Source: JBBDXA01 sp040902585 (lineage in GTDB: Bacteria > Planctomycetota > Phycisphaerae > Phycisphaerales > Phycisphaeraceae). Taken from it: DNA of 45,036 nt. A program made the position numbers and the translations under genes. Below are positions 17,866 through 25,636 of the stretch, in pieces; positions within the stretch are counted from its first letter, which is position 1; every line of letters begins with the position of its first letter. The notes beneath the pieces are model-generated. The model had not been told where the DNA came from and searched no databases. It worked only from the letters and a program-made list of their open reading frames with translations. The stretch spans positions 1 to 45,036 of the forward strand of contig JBBDXA010000049.1 of the NCBI GenBank assembly GCA_040902585.1, given 5' to 3'.

Positions 17866-18255
17866 CTACCACAGGCACGTCACGCCGTATCTGGCGAAAA
17901 ACGCGTCCGCTGTCACGATCGTAAGTTTCTCGACGATGGCCTGAGCAATGAGAATCCGGTCGAAAGGATCGCGATGATGATGCGGCATCGCGATCAGTGC
18001 GGTGGTGTGAGCCAACTCGATTGGAAGTATTCGAAAGTGACTCGCACTAATGGCTCGAGGGATCAGCACCTCGAACGGCTCAGTCAACTGAAGCTTGCCG
18101 ATCGATGCCTTGATCGCGATCTCCCAATGGCTCGCCGCACTGAACAGAACCGGTTCCGCACTCGTTTCGATGGCGTCTTTGGCGCGACGTGATAACGAAG
18201 GGTTATCGAGACCGAACCAGAGAAAGGTATGAGTATCAAGGAGCAGCGGCATCAC
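17866..18255 (-). CDS. PIN-domain toxin (VapC-like ribonuclease)
   Basis: The protein has 129 residues. PIN-domain acidic residues are in place: D7 in PLLLDTHTFLW, Glu in SHWEIAIK, Asp in RDPFDRILIAQA and Asp in VTADAFFARYG. These bind Mg2+ for RNA cleavage; in this subfamily (HTFLW, PFDR) the usual partner is a Phd-like antitoxin, and one lies directly upstream with a 4-base ATGA overlap. Target RNA unknown. The pair lies between convergent GH52-like and divergent cpaF genes, a typical insertion spot for a mobile toxin-antitoxin module. The gene appears intact. Confidence 0.9.
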   Translation of the reverse strand: MMPLLLDTHTFLWFGLDNPSLSRRAKDAIETSAEPVLFSAASHWEIAIKASIGKLQLTEPFEVLIPRAISASHFRILPIELAHTTALIAMPHHHRDPFDRILIAQAIVEKLTIVTADAFFARYGVTCLW

Positions 18256-18485
18256 ATGTACTCTTTGAAATCATCGAGCGGCGCGTCGAAATCCTCAGCC
18301 ATGATAACCTTTCCTTTGATGCTGCCCGCACGTCGGACGCGCGGCAGTTCACCGGTAGCTTCCGCCGGCACCAGCTTCATCGCTGGGTGATCATCGCTGG
18401 TGATGATCACCTCCTCGCCATGCGCCGCCTTGGCGATCAGTTCGCTCAGTTGCTCCTGTGCTTCTTTGCTTGTCACCTGCGTCAT
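18252..18485 (-). CDS. Phd/YefM-type antitoxin partner of the PIN toxin
   Basis: The protein has 77 residues from MTQVTSKEAQEQLSELIAKAAHGEEVIIT. The N-terminal half has the Phd/YefM DNA-binding fold signature (SKEAQEQLSELI..G..VIITSDDHPAMKLVP), and the acidic C-terminus (FDAPLDDFKEYM) would bind and neutralise the toxin. Its stop overlaps the toxin start. Such antitoxins usually repress their own promoter, here expected in 18486-18567, shared with divergent cpaF. An upstream in-frame ATG at 18530 is less likely because the family begins at the TQVTSKEA segment. Confidence 0.88.
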   Translation of the reverse strand: MTQVTSKEAQEQLSELIAKAAHGEEVIITSDDHPAMKLVPAEATGELPRVRRAGSIKGKVIMAEDFDAPLDDFKEYM

Positions 18486-18567
18486 GCTGCGACTCCGGGG
18501 TGTGAATGATTCTAGCACGCTCTCAGGCAATGCGGCTTCCGCCTTCCTGCGTTATCGTAATGCCCGC

Positions 18568-19689
18568 ATGGAACCCGCTCCCGCCCATCCTCCCGATCTC
18601 TTCGACCAGCCCGGCATTGCGCCGATCCGTGAGATCCTGCTCGATCCCGAAGTCACCGAGATCATGATCAACGGGCAGCAGCAGATCTACGTCGAGCGCC
18701 GAGGGAAGATGGAGCTCTGGCCGCACAAATTCGCTAATGCCCGGGCCCTGGAGTTTCTCATCGAATCGCTGCTGCGGCCGAGCAATCGCAGTGTCGATGT
18801 CTCCAAGCCCTTCGTCGATTTCCGTCTGCCCGATGGCTCGCGCGTCAATGTCATCATTCCGCCCATCGCCATCGACGGCGCGACCATCACCATCCGCAAG
18901 TTCACCCAGACGCTTGGCACCATGGCCGACCTGATGAAGATCGGCACCATCTCCGAGCGCATGGCGCGGCTGCTCTACGTCGCCATCCTCGGTCGGCTCA
19001 ACATTCTCTTCTGCGGCGCGACGGGCACCGGCAAGACCACCACGCTCAATATTCTCTCGCGCTATATTCCCGATCACGAGCGCATCATCACCATCGAGGA
19101 CACGGCTGAACTCGACTTGCAGAAGCCGCATGTCGTGCGACTGGAGTGTCGTCCGCCCAATATCGAAGGCTCCGGCCGGGTGACGCTGGCGGACCTTCTG
19201 CGCAACTCGCTGCGCATGAGGCCGACGCGGATCATCGTCGGTGAAATCCGCGGTGATGAAGCGATCGAAATGCTCGCGGCGATCTCATCAGGCCACGAGG
19301 GCTGTCTTGCCGTGCTGCACTCCTCTTCACCGCGCGACGCCATGGCGCGGCTGGAGATGATGGTGCTTTCGCGCGGCCTGGCGATGCCCCTGTGGGCGAT
19401 TCACAAGCAGATCGCCGGCGCGGTGGACCTGGTCGTGCAGCACGAGCTGCTCATCGACGGCAGCAGGAAGGTGACCAGCATCTGCGAAGTCGCCGACTCG
19501 GATGATCAGCAGGTCGAATTGCGCGAGCTGTTCGGCTTTCAAAGCGAGAGCGTGGACAGCGACGGGAAGGTGATCGGCAAGTGGGTGTGCAGCGGCGTGG
19601 AGCCGCATTTTCTCGTGAAGCTGGATAAGCGGAACGTGGAGTTGCCCAAGGGGTTGTTCAAGCAGGGGAATGAGGGGGCCGAGGTTTAA
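18568..19689 (+). CDS. CpaF/TadA-type secretion ATPase
   Basis: The protein has 373 residues from MEPAPAHPPDLFDQPG. It belongs to the GspE/PilT/VirB11 ATPases, CpaF branch: an N-terminal domain with LLDPEVTEIMINGQQQIYVERRG, Walker A GATGTGKTTT at about 150-159, Asp-box region ITIEDTAELDL, and GEIRGDEAIEMLAAISSGHEGCLAVLHSSSP with Walker B and the His-box. CpaF normally powers assembly of Flp/Tad pili. No other tad or cpa genes are in the window, so it is an orphan here and may serve a pilus encoded elsewhere. The first in-frame ATG further upstream overlaps the divergent antitoxin and lacks family similarity. Confidence 0.9.
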   Translation: MEPAPAHPPDLFDQPGIAPIREILLDPEVTEIMINGQQQIYVERRGKMELWPHKFANARALEFLIESLLRPSNRSVDVSKPFVDFRLPDGSRVNVIIPPIAIDGATITIRKFTQTLGTMADLMKIGTISERMARLLYVAILGRLNILFCGATGTGKTTTLNILSRYIPDHERIITIEDTAELDLQKPHVVRLECRPPNIEGSGRVTLADLLRNSLRMRPTRIIVGEIRGDEAIEMLAAISSGHEGCLAVLHSSSPRDAMARLEMMVLSRGLAMPLWAIHKQIAGAVDLVVQHELLIDGSRKVTSICEVADSDDQQVELRELFGFQSESVDSDGKVIGKWVCSGVEPHFLVKLDKRNVELPKGLFKQGNEGAEV

Positions 19690-19754
19690 AGTGGTGGCAT
19701 TGGCAAGCACAGTCCGCGGAGCTTGCCCGTGTGTGTGCCCTTGTTCGGCAATGC

Positions 19755-20012
19755 TCAATAGTGATACCGGCACGCAAGAATGCGAACCTTCTCTTTCGTG
19801 ACCTGATAGACAAGTCGATGTTCGTGATCGATTCGCCTTGACCAGCAGCCGGCCAGTTCATGCTTGAGCGGTTCGGGCTTGCCGATGCCCTCGAATGGAG
19901 TCTTGTGTGACTCTTCGATCAGACGAATGACGCGCAAGGCCGTCTTGCGGTCGCGTTGGACCCACCACGCCAGATCGTCAAGAGCATGGAGGTCAAATTC
20001 CAAGCTTCTCAC
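19755..20012 (-). CDS. yoeB: YoeB-family toxin (ribosome-dependent mRNA interferase)
   Basis: The protein has 85 residues and matches the E. coli YoeB pattern closely: WWVQRDRKTALRVIRLIEE, TPFEGIGKPEPLKHELAGCWSRRIDHEHRLVYQV and C-terminal ILACRYHY. The catalytic Glu (GIGKPEPLKH), Arg (WSRRI) and C-terminal His-Tyr are present, so it should cleave mRNA on the ribosome. It overlaps the upstream antitoxin gene by 20 bases, indicating translational coupling. Its 3' end converges with cpaF; a short GGCAAGC / GCTTGCC hairpin in the gap (19701-19726) may end transcription. Confidence 0.93.
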   Translation of the reverse strand: MRSLEFDLHALDDLAWWVQRDRKTALRVIRLIEESHKTPFEGIGKPEPLKHELAGCWSRRIDHEHRLVYQVTKEKVRILACRYHY

Positions 20013-20196
20013 GAGCCTGCTCCAGTGAAATGCCTTCGTTACGATTCATTGCTTCAAGCAGGCGCTGCCGCATCGTGTCACTTTTGAGCAGATGGGCCGT
20101 CTCACGCTCGGACTCGATCTCTCGCCAAAGTTCAATCGGGACAATGGCGGCGATCTGTTTACCTGATTCGTCAGAAATGTATTCAATCGGTTTCAT
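19993..20196 (-). CDS. Antitoxin partner of the YoeB-type toxin
   Basis: The protein has 67 residues (MKPIEYISDESGKQIAAIVPIELWREIE...EGISLEQAREKLGI). The N-terminal segment with DESGKQIAAIVPIELW resembles Phd/DUF2281-like antitoxins, and the C-terminal NRNEGISLEQAREKLGI motif is the common tail of RelE/YoeB-linked antitoxins. It overlaps the toxin start by 20 bases. It probably binds YoeB and represses the shared promoter, which should lie in the 50 bases before 20196. It is not a classical YefM over its full length, so the family assignment is tentative; the function is inferred mainly from position. Confidence 0.82.
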   Translation of the reverse strand: MKPIEYISDESGKQIAAIVPIELWREIESERETAHLLKSDTMRQRLLEAMNRNEGISLEQAREKLGI

Positions 20197-20246
20197 CGAC
20201 AGAATTCTAGGATGGTTGCTGCGCGAATGTAAAGGTCAAGAGTCGC

Positions 20247-21416
20247 TTACTTCTTCGCCGCATCTTCCTCTTCGCTCTGCCCGATGATGCTCACCGTGAT
20301 GGTGCCCAGCTTTTCCGAGTAGTTTGCCAGCTCGTCGACTTGTTCGTCGATGCGTTCGATGGCCTTGTCGAGCAGGATTTCCTTTTTCTTCAAGAGTTCG
20401 ATGTGTTCGGTGTAGCGGTAGAAGCCGCGGGCGATGTCCACGTTCATCGCCAGTTGTCGCTGATAAACCTCCCGACGGGTGTTCAGTTCATCCATGTCCT
20501 TCTGGAGTGACTTGAGCCGCTCTTCGGGGCGAAGTGTTTCCAGTTCCTGCACGCGTTCGATCCAGCGCAGTTTGGCGTCGAGCATGCGGGCCTCGGCTGC
20601 GTCGCGGTCGTCTTCATCGGTGCCGGGGTTGTTGGCGCCCTCGAGCTGCCGGGCCCGGACGCGCACGAGCTTTTCCAATTCCTCCGCCAGCGGATCGGTC
20701 TTGAGCGTGTCAGCGGTGTTGAGCGTGTTGAGCTCCTGCTTGACGTGATTCATCCGCGTCTCGCGCAGAGCCAGCTCCACTTCGACATCCATCAGCTTCT
20801 CGTCCAGGTCACCGATGACGGTGCGTTTGCCTTCGATGGAGCGTTCCGCCAGGCCCGCGTCCTCGGCGATCTTCACGCGGTTGGACCAGACTTCGACGTA
20901 TTTCTTTTCGAGGTAGGTCTTGCGGTTCAGGAGCATGTCCTGCCGCTTCTCGATGCCTTTGCGGTCGAGGTTGATGGTTTTTTCTAGCGTGACTTGAAGG
21001 TGGCCGCGCAGGGAATCGACGTAGGCGTTGACAGCGGGCACGGGGACGCGCCCGTCGGCGCGCATGGTGAACTCGACCTTGGCGATGATGTAACCCAGCT
21101 TCTCGCTCGCCTCCGCTTTGACGCGGACGTAGGTGCTGTACTCGTCCATGCTGAGGTTGAACGTGTCCTTGGCGGCGGCACCGGCGACGGCGGGACTGTT
21201 GAGCACGGTCGTCAGCGTCGTCGAGTCGAAAGGCATCACTTCCGGATCGACCGCGATCCGCAGCACCCGCTCGAACCGCTGGTCGAACTTCACCCGCCCT
21301 TTGAAAGGGACGTTCCACTTGTTGTCGCTGTTGCGCGGGAGTTGAAGCTGGGCGGCTGCCGGGCTGACAAACGCGGCCAGCAGCAGCGCGAGGGACAGGT
21401 GAGATGCGAATCGCAT
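20247..21416 (-). CDS. Secreted or periplasmic coiled-coil protein of unknown function
   Basis: The protein has 389 residues. A clear signal peptide (MRFASHLSLALLLAAFVSPAAAQ) is followed by a region of about 100 residues (VEFTMRADGRVPVPAVNAYVDSL) and long helical stretches with heptad-like charge patterns (about 140-240 and 270-370: LDEKLMDVEVELALRETRMNHVKQELNTL, LKSLQKDMDELNTRREVYQRQLAM). It probably forms a periplasmic or envelope-attached coiled coil. No catalytic motif or named family recognised; it could be a planctomycete-specific structural or adaptor protein. The gene stands alone, 50 bases downstream of nothing but upstream of the YoeB pair on the same strand. Confidence 0.75.
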   Translation of the reverse strand: MRFASHLSLALLLAAFVSPAAAQLQLPRNSDNKWNVPFKGRVKFDQRFERVLRIAVDPEVMPFDSTTLTTVLNSPAVAGAAAKDTFNLSMDEYSTYVRVKAEASEKLGYIIAKVEFTMRADGRVPVPAVNAYVDSLRGHLQVTLEKTINLDRKGIEKRQDMLLNRKTYLEKKYVEVWSNRVKIAEDAGLAERSIEGKRTVIGDLDEKLMDVEVELALRETRMNHVKQELNTLNTADTLKTDPLAEELEKLVRVRARQLEGANNPGTDEDDRDAAEARMLDAKLRWIERVQELETLRPEERLKSLQKDMDELNTRREVYQRQLAMNVDIARGFYRYTEHIELLKKKEILLDKAIERIDEQVDELANYSEKLGTITVSIIGQSEEEDAAKK

Positions 21417-21607
21417 GGGAATCTCCTCAAAATAACGAACGACGGTTTCCTGCTCAGGGCGAGTGGGTCGCCTTCATCTTCCTTAGCTCTAATTGTCGCA
21501 CAAAAGAGAGGCGGGTCAACCCTTGACAGGTATTCCGGGGCAAAACCGGCTTGATTTGCAGGGATTTCATGCCTGAAAACGGGCGGAATCATCATCGGTC
21601 AACAATG

Positions 21608-21636
21608 CAAAGCCCACCCACTCCCGTGGGTGGGTC
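21608..21636. terminator. 29-base palindrome of the CCCACCCACTCC family, intergenic copy
   Basis: CAAAGCCCACCCACTCCCGT plus GGGTGGGTC is a perfect match, in reverse complement, to the copy inside ruvB (11032-11060). It follows the ArsC-like gene stop (21646, minus strand); read in that direction the hairpin ends in CTTTG, so it may act as a terminator. Confidence 0.82.
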
Positions 21637-21645
21637 GAATCTCAC

Positions 21646-21999
21646 TCAACCCCAAACCTCCTCAAACACACCCGCATCGTACCCCACCGTATGCTTTTTC
21701 CCATCCGTCACGATCGGCCGCTTGATCAGCTTGCCGCTGGCCGCGAGCAGCTTGATCGCCTCCGCCTCGCTCAAGCCCGGCAGCTTCGTCTTCATATTCA
21801 TCGAACGATACAGTTCGCCCGAACGATTGAAGAGCCGGCCGAGCGTGTAATCGCCTGATTTGAGAATGGCCTTGAGCACATAGGCCGGCGGCGGCGACTG
21901 CGTGATGTCGATGTCCTCGAACGTCACGCCCGCCTTCATCAGATGCTGCTTGGCCTGGCGACAGGTGGAGCACTTGCCGTATCCATAGAAGCGGATCAT
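21646..21999 (-). CDS. ArsC/Spx/YffB-family thioredoxin-fold protein
   Basis: The protein has 117 residues from MIRFYGYGKCSTCRQAKQHL. The C10-ST-C13 motif at the start of the thioredoxin fold, LGRLFNRSGELYR in the middle and LIKRPIVTDGKK near the end are the pattern of the ArsC/Spx superfamily. Whether it reduces arsenate, acts like Spx on RNA polymerase, or is a YffB-like reductase cannot be decided; no ars genes are adjacent and the CXXC favours a redox role. Its ATG overlaps the stop of the upstream membrane protein by one base (TGATG), so the two are translationally coupled. Confidence 0.85.
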   Translation of the reverse strand: MIRFYGYGKCSTCRQAKQHLMKAGVTFEDIDITQSPPPAYVLKAILKSGDYTLGRLFNRSGELYRSMNMKTKLPGLSEAEAIKLLAASGKLIKRPIVTDGKKHTVGYDAGVFEEVWG

Positions 22000-22391
22000 C
22001 ACTTGCTCCCGCCCGACGTGCCGCTCGCGGCTTCGCGCGCCTTCCGCGCCGCGATGAACGAACGCACGCTGAAAATGACATGCACGATGCACAGGGCCGC
22101 CATCAGGAACGTCGCGATGACCGGCGCGCTGATTCCGCCCTTGATCATCGCGGGGATACCGCGGCCCAGGCCGGCCAGGGCACCGAGCAGCGTGAGCATG
22201 ACGGCGATGTGGGCGGCGTGCTTGCGAGCCTTATCGCTTCCGCAGCAGGCAATGCCGCCGAGGATCGCCACCGGCAGGCCGACGAACGCGGGGATAAGGG
22301 CGGTGACGTGCGTCGATCCGGTTCCGAAAAAGAAGCCGGCTCCCAGTGCAATGAGGGCGACGCCGATGGTGATGGTGATCTTGGACATCAT
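21999..22391 (-). CDS. Four-helix membrane protein of unknown function
   Basis: The protein has 130 residues. Four hydrophobic segments are visible, about 4-24, 30-48, 60-80 and 90-112, separated by short basic loops (SDKARKHAAH, RSFIAARKAREA). Two Met codons start the gene; either could be used. It precedes the ArsC-like gene with a one-base overlap and follows the RidA gene by 24 bases on the same strand, so ridA, this gene and the ArsC-like gene form a likely operon. No family recognised. Confidence 0.75.
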   Translation of the reverse strand: MMSKITITIGVALIALGAGFFFGTGSTHVTALIPAFVGLPVAILGGIACCGSDKARKHAAHIAVMLTLLGALAGLGRGIPAMIKGGISAPVIATFLMAALCIVHVIFSVRSFIAARKAREAASGTSGGSK

Positions 22392-22415
22392 GTTGAAACT
22401 CCTGTCTGTTTGCTG

Positions 22416-22808
22416 TCATTCCGCCACAACCGCATCAAACTCCATCTCCACCAGCCAGGCGGGATCGATCAGGGCCGCGATTTGCACGAAAGTGCAGGCC
22501 GGGCGGATCTCGCTGAACGCTTCGCCGTGAGCTTTGGCGGCGGCCTGCCAGTCGGTGATATTCGTCAGCATGACGCGCGAGCGCACCACGTCCTTCAGCG
22601 ACGCGCCGGCCTTCTCCAGAGCGCCGGCCGCGATCTCGATGCAGCGCTTCGTCTGACGATAGGCATCGCGGGGCCCGGCGACGTTGCCATCGGTTCCGAT
22701 GGGCGCGGTGCCGCTGACGGTGATGATGTTGCCCACGCGCACGGCGCGGGAGAAGCCGATGATGGGCTCGAACTTCGAACCTGAGGTAATATTCTGACGG
22801 TGGGGCAT
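22416..22808 (-). CDS. RidA/YjgF/YER057c-family protein
   Basis: The protein has 130 residues from MPHRQNITSGSKFEPIIGFSRAVRVGN. The RidA signature is visible: VSGTAPIGTDGNVAG, AYRQTKRCIEIAAGALEKAGASLKDVVRSRVMLTNI, and the C-terminal RPACTFVQIAALIDPAWLVEMEFDAVV that carries the Arg and Glu of the trimer-interface pocket. Members with these residues hydrolyse reactive enamines/imines from PLP enzymes. AAGGA lies 7 bases before ATG 22808, which decides against the in-frame ATG at 22838. First gene of a probable three-gene operon. Confidence 0.92.
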   Translation of the reverse strand: MPHRQNITSGSKFEPIIGFSRAVRVGNIITVSGTAPIGTDGNVAGPRDAYRQTKRCIEIAAGALEKAGASLKDVVRSRVMLTNITDWQAAAKAHGEAFSEIRPACTFVQIAALIDPAWLVEMEFDAVVAE

Positions 22809-22925
22809 GGTGCTTTCCTTGGGAAGCGGGGCGGGCATTCTATCGAAAGGGCGAAGGTGACGGCGGCGGCGACCGCGCGGGCTGCGATGCAGGCCTATTC
22901 ACCGTGCTATGGACAGGTCAGCGAT

Positions 22926-23663
22926 TCAAGCTAGCGTATCGGCGGGCGGCGTGGCAGGCGGCGGCGGCGGCGCACGCGCGGCCGGCTTGTCCGTCACGCC
23001 GGGGATGACAGGCTCCGTCTTCGCCTCGCCGTGCTGGAACTTGTAGAACATGCCGGCGAGGAATCCGCCGACCAGCGGGAAGAGGAGATAAATCCAGATG
23101 AACTGCCAGGACCGCGCCCCATCGAAGAGGTTGGGAATCGCCATGCCCAGCGCGACGGCCGGGTTGAACGCCCCGCCGGAGACAGGCCCACCCGCCGCCG
23201 CCGCGACGACGATGGTTCCCCCGATCGCCAGGCCGTAGTAACTGTTGCCTTCGGTTTTGGGATCGGTGGCGACGTTGAGCACGACCAGCGCAAGCGCGAA
23301 GGTGAAAAGGATTTCAACGGTGATCGCGCCGTGAACGAAGCCCCAGCCTTTGGGAATGGTGACGCCGGGCGCATCCTTCACGCACATCCAGGCGATGAGG
23401 GCGGCTGCGGTCGCACCGATGATCTGGGCGAGCCAGTAAGGAATGAGGTCTTTGAAGGGCAGTTTGCCGCGGATGAACACGGCGAGCGACACGGCCGGGT
23501 TGTAGTGACCGCCGGAGATGTGCCCGCCCATGTAGACCATGATCATCAGCGCGAAGCCGATGGCCAGGGGGGCGATGCCGGGCGAGACGACCCCGGCTGT
23601 GCCGACGGTCAGGACGAGGAAGAACGTGCCCACCAGTTCCGTTGCCAGTTTGCGCATGTCCAT
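22926..23663 (-). CDS. Aquaporin/MIP-family channel with altered selectivity filter
   Basis: The protein has 245 residues and six predicted membrane helices. Both half-helix motifs are present: N55-P-A in GGHISGGHYNPAVSL and N167-P-A in VSGGAFNPAVALG. In AqpZ the residue after the second NPA is the filter arginine; here it is V170. The position of the AqpZ filter histidine (VIHGATD) aligns with Asn in VLNVATD. The constriction should be wider and less polar, so solutes other than water are plausible; this is inference. A C-terminal tail rich in Pro/Ala (ARAPPPPPATPPADTLA) is cytoplasmic. Start 23663 is preceded by GGGAAACC. Confidence 0.9.
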   Translation of the reverse strand: MDMRKLATELVGTFFLVLTVGTAGVVSPGIAPLAIGFALMIMVYMGGHISGGHYNPAVSLAVFIRGKLPFKDLIPYWLAQIIGATAAALIAWMCVKDAPGVTIPKGWGFVHGAITVEILFTFALALVVLNVATDPKTEGNSYYGLAIGGTIVVAAAAGGPVSGGAFNPAVALGMAIPNLFDGARSWQFIWIYLLFPLVGGFLAGMFYKFQHGEAKTEPVIPGVTDKPAARAPPPPPATPPADTLA

Positions 23664-23990
23664 GTTGGTTTCCCGAATGATTGAACGTTGGAGCTCGATC
23701 GGCGTTCGATGAACAGTCGGATGGTAAGTGCGTGCGAATCGCCAGGCAACCGGCTGTAGACGGGTCGTAGCGTTCACGTAGGCGGGGCGAAGAGCGGCAG
23801 GTGGGTGCGCTGGCCGATAACCTCGGGAAATCACGTGTGATTCGGGTTAGAGAAGATAGGTAAGGGCGATCTTTGTGCTGTTAACTCGCCTGCGTGGTTT
23901 GTATTTCGTAATTTTGAAGTGTCGGCCGGCTGAACACTTCGTTCGGAGTCCGGCCTGAGCCAATACGGCAACTTGCTTGAGGAGAAAGCC
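23664..23990. promoter_or_regulatory. Divergent intergenic region upstream of the aquaporin and a secreted protein
   Basis: 327 bases without a gene. AATCAC-GT-GTGATT (about 23829-23842) is a dyad that could be an operator. The part from 23850 to 23925 is more AT-rich (TTTGTGCTGTTAACTC, TTTGTATTTCGTAATTTTG) and probably holds the plus-strand promoter. A GTCGGCCGG / CCGGCC hairpin (about 23921-23956) precedes the ribosome site GAGGAG (23979-23984). Confidence 0.45.
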
Positions 23991-25148
23991 ATGAAGATTC
24001 GTTCGCTACTTGCCGCGGGAACCCTGCTTGGGGCGGCGTCCATGACGCTGGCCGCGGATGTTGACCCGGCTGTCAACAGCCTCGCTCTGGTGGGCATCAA
24101 CCGCACCACCGGCGACATGAAACGCTTTGACTTCAGCGATGGGTCGCTTAAATCCATCGGCAAGGTCAAAACCAAGAGCGGCACGATTCTCACCGACATC
24201 GACGCCTCGGCCTACATCAAGGGCAACATGAACATCTGGACGTTCTGGACCGATCCGGACGACGGCCTGATCAAGCTCATGTACGTCAACGCCCTGACCG
24301 CCGAGGCGACGCAGGTGGGGACGGACCTGGGCACCGGTCACGCCGGCGGCGCGGTTGCAGCGCAGATGACCATGCCCAACGGCCAGAAGCGCTGGGTGAA
24401 CTTCGTCGCCTTGCAGGCCAAGCACGTGGACTCTTCAAACCTGAAGGTGACCGGTGCGCTGAACATCAATCCCAACAACAGCGCCCAGAATGAATTCACC
24501 GTCGACAAGCCGCTGGCTACGACCATGCTCGGCAGCCTCGCGAAATTCACGCGTGATGAACTGCACCAGACGACGCCGGTCAATGTAGGCGGCGTCTACT
24601 ACGATGGCCCCGCGTCGCGCGTGCTCGTCAAGCCCAAGGGCAATGGCAATCAGAACAGCCTGAAGATCAACGATGTCGTGTACACCGTCAACAACAACAC
24701 GACCTACGTTTTCACCGGCGACCTGAACATCCGCGTCTGGAACAGCCACATCCAGAACGGTAAGGCCATGGGTCAGTGGTGGATCAGCATCGACGCCAAC
24801 ACCGGCGCCGGCGTCACGATCGACGGCGTGGTGGAAACCTCGGTGACGGATGTGCATCGCATCGTTCGCGTCGATCAGCGCACCGGCCTCATCGAGCACT
24901 CGGTGACGCTCAGCCGGATGTACGACGGCCTGGCGACGCTCGACGGCGATACGTTCTACGCATCGACCGGCAACAAGCTCTACTCCATCAACGTGCCCGG
25001 CGAAACCGAAACGCTGATCGGCTCGATGTCCAAGAACGAAGTCAAGGGTCTGGAGTTTGCCGGCACCACACTGATGGCGTTCGACAAGCAGACCAACACA
25101 CTCCAGCCCGTGAACACCAGCAACGGCCAGAACATCGGTAGTGCCTGA
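23991..25148 (+). CDS. Secreted protein of unknown function, possibly shortened by an in-frame TGA
   Basis: The protein has 385 residues as read. ATG 23991 follows GAGGAG at 6 bases. A signal peptide (MKIRSLLAAGTLLGAASMTLAA) is followed by a repetitive beta-strand-rich body (LVGINRTTGDMKRFDFSDG, IVRVDQRTGLIEHSVTLSRMYDGLATLDGDTFYASTGNKLYSINVPG) that recalls a beta-propeller. No named family recognised. It is predicted periplasmic or surface-exposed. After TGA 25146-25148 the same frame stays open for 27 codons (SLGAPDLGTFIFVDLSDDP...) with 23 of 27 third positions G or C, then TGA 25230-25232, so the natural C-terminus may lie there. Confidence 0.75.
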   Translation: MKIRSLLAAGTLLGAASMTLAADVDPAVNSLALVGINRTTGDMKRFDFSDGSLKSIGKVKTKSGTILTDIDASAYIKGNMNIWTFWTDPDDGLIKLMYVNALTAEATQVGTDLGTGHAGGAVAAQMTMPNGQKRWVNFVALQAKHVDSSNLKVTGALNINPNNSAQNEFTVDKPLATTMLGSLAKFTRDELHQTTPVNVGGVYYDGPASRVLVKPKGNGNQNSLKINDVVYTVNNNTTYVFTGDLNIRVWNSHIQNGKAMGQWWISIDANTGAGVTIDGVVETSVTDVHRIVRVDQRTGLIEHSVTLSRMYDGLATLDGDTFYASTGNKLYSINVPGETETLIGSMSKNEVKGLEFAGTTLMAFDKQTNTLQPVNTSNGQNIGSA

Positions 25149-25232
25149 AGCCTCGGCGCGCCGGACCTGGGCACCTTCATCTTCGTCGATCTCAGTGACG
25201 ACCCGGAGGACAAATTGACGTCGTATGACTGA
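25149..25232 (+). other. Coding-like in-frame continuation after TGA of the secreted protein
   Basis: 27 codons from AGC 25149 to GAC 25229, translated SLGAPDLGTFIFVDLSDD then PEDKLTSYD, followed by TGA. The codon use matches the upstream gene. It may be the original C-terminus cut off by a TGG-to-TGA change, or a readthrough extension. Confidence 0.55.
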
Positions 25233-25263
25233 TTCAGGTTCGCAACTGACGACATGAACACGG

Positions 25264-25298
25264 CGCCGCACTCCTCGGAGTGCGGCGTTGTTGTTGGG
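25264..25298 (+). terminator. Intrinsic terminator upstream of the mntA-hepT pair
   Basis: CGCCGCACTCC (25264-25274) pairs with GGAGTGCGGCG (25277-25287) to form a tight stem-loop, followed by TTGTTGTTGGG. It sits 30 bases beyond the second TGA of the secreted-protein gene, as expected if the transcript includes the 25149-25232 continuation. Confidence 0.78.
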
Positions 25299-25336
25299 CC
25301 TATACTGTTGTGACTCGCGAGCAAAGGAACAGAAAC

Positions 25337-25636
25337 TTGGTCGCCAGGATTCCAATCGATCGCCAGGCCATTGCCGCGTTCTGCAGGCGACATCATATTC
25401 GCAGGCTGTCGCTGTTCGGCTCGGCGTTGCGCGACGACTTCGATGAGGACAGCGACGTGGACTTGCTTTATGTGTTCGATCCGGAGTATGTTCCCGGCTG
25501 GGAGATCGTCGACATCGCGGAGGAATTGGAGCGGATGCTGGGACGAAGGGTCGATCTGGTGCCGGAGAAGTTCCTCAATCGATGGGTACGTGAAGACATC
25601 ATGCAATCCACCGAGGTCTTGTATGACGAGGGATGA
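25337..25636 (+). CDS. mntA: MntA-type nucleotidyltransferase antitoxin (AMP-transferring)
   Basis: About 99 residues if started at TTG 25337, which follows AAGGA (25324-25328) at 8 bases; GTG 25340 is an alternative. The minimal nucleotidyltransferase motif GS-x10-DxD is exact: FGSALRDDFDEDSDVDLLYVF. In the known MntA-HepT systems this protein neutralises HepT by transferring AMP groups to a Tyr of HepT. It overlaps the hepT start by 14 bases. The gene seems intact even though its partner is interrupted. Confidence 0.85.
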   Translation: MVARIPIDRQAIAAFCRRHHIRRLSLFGSALRDDFDEDSDVDLLYVFDPEYVPGWEIVDIAEELERMLGRRVDLVPEKFLNRWVREDIMQSTEVLYDEG

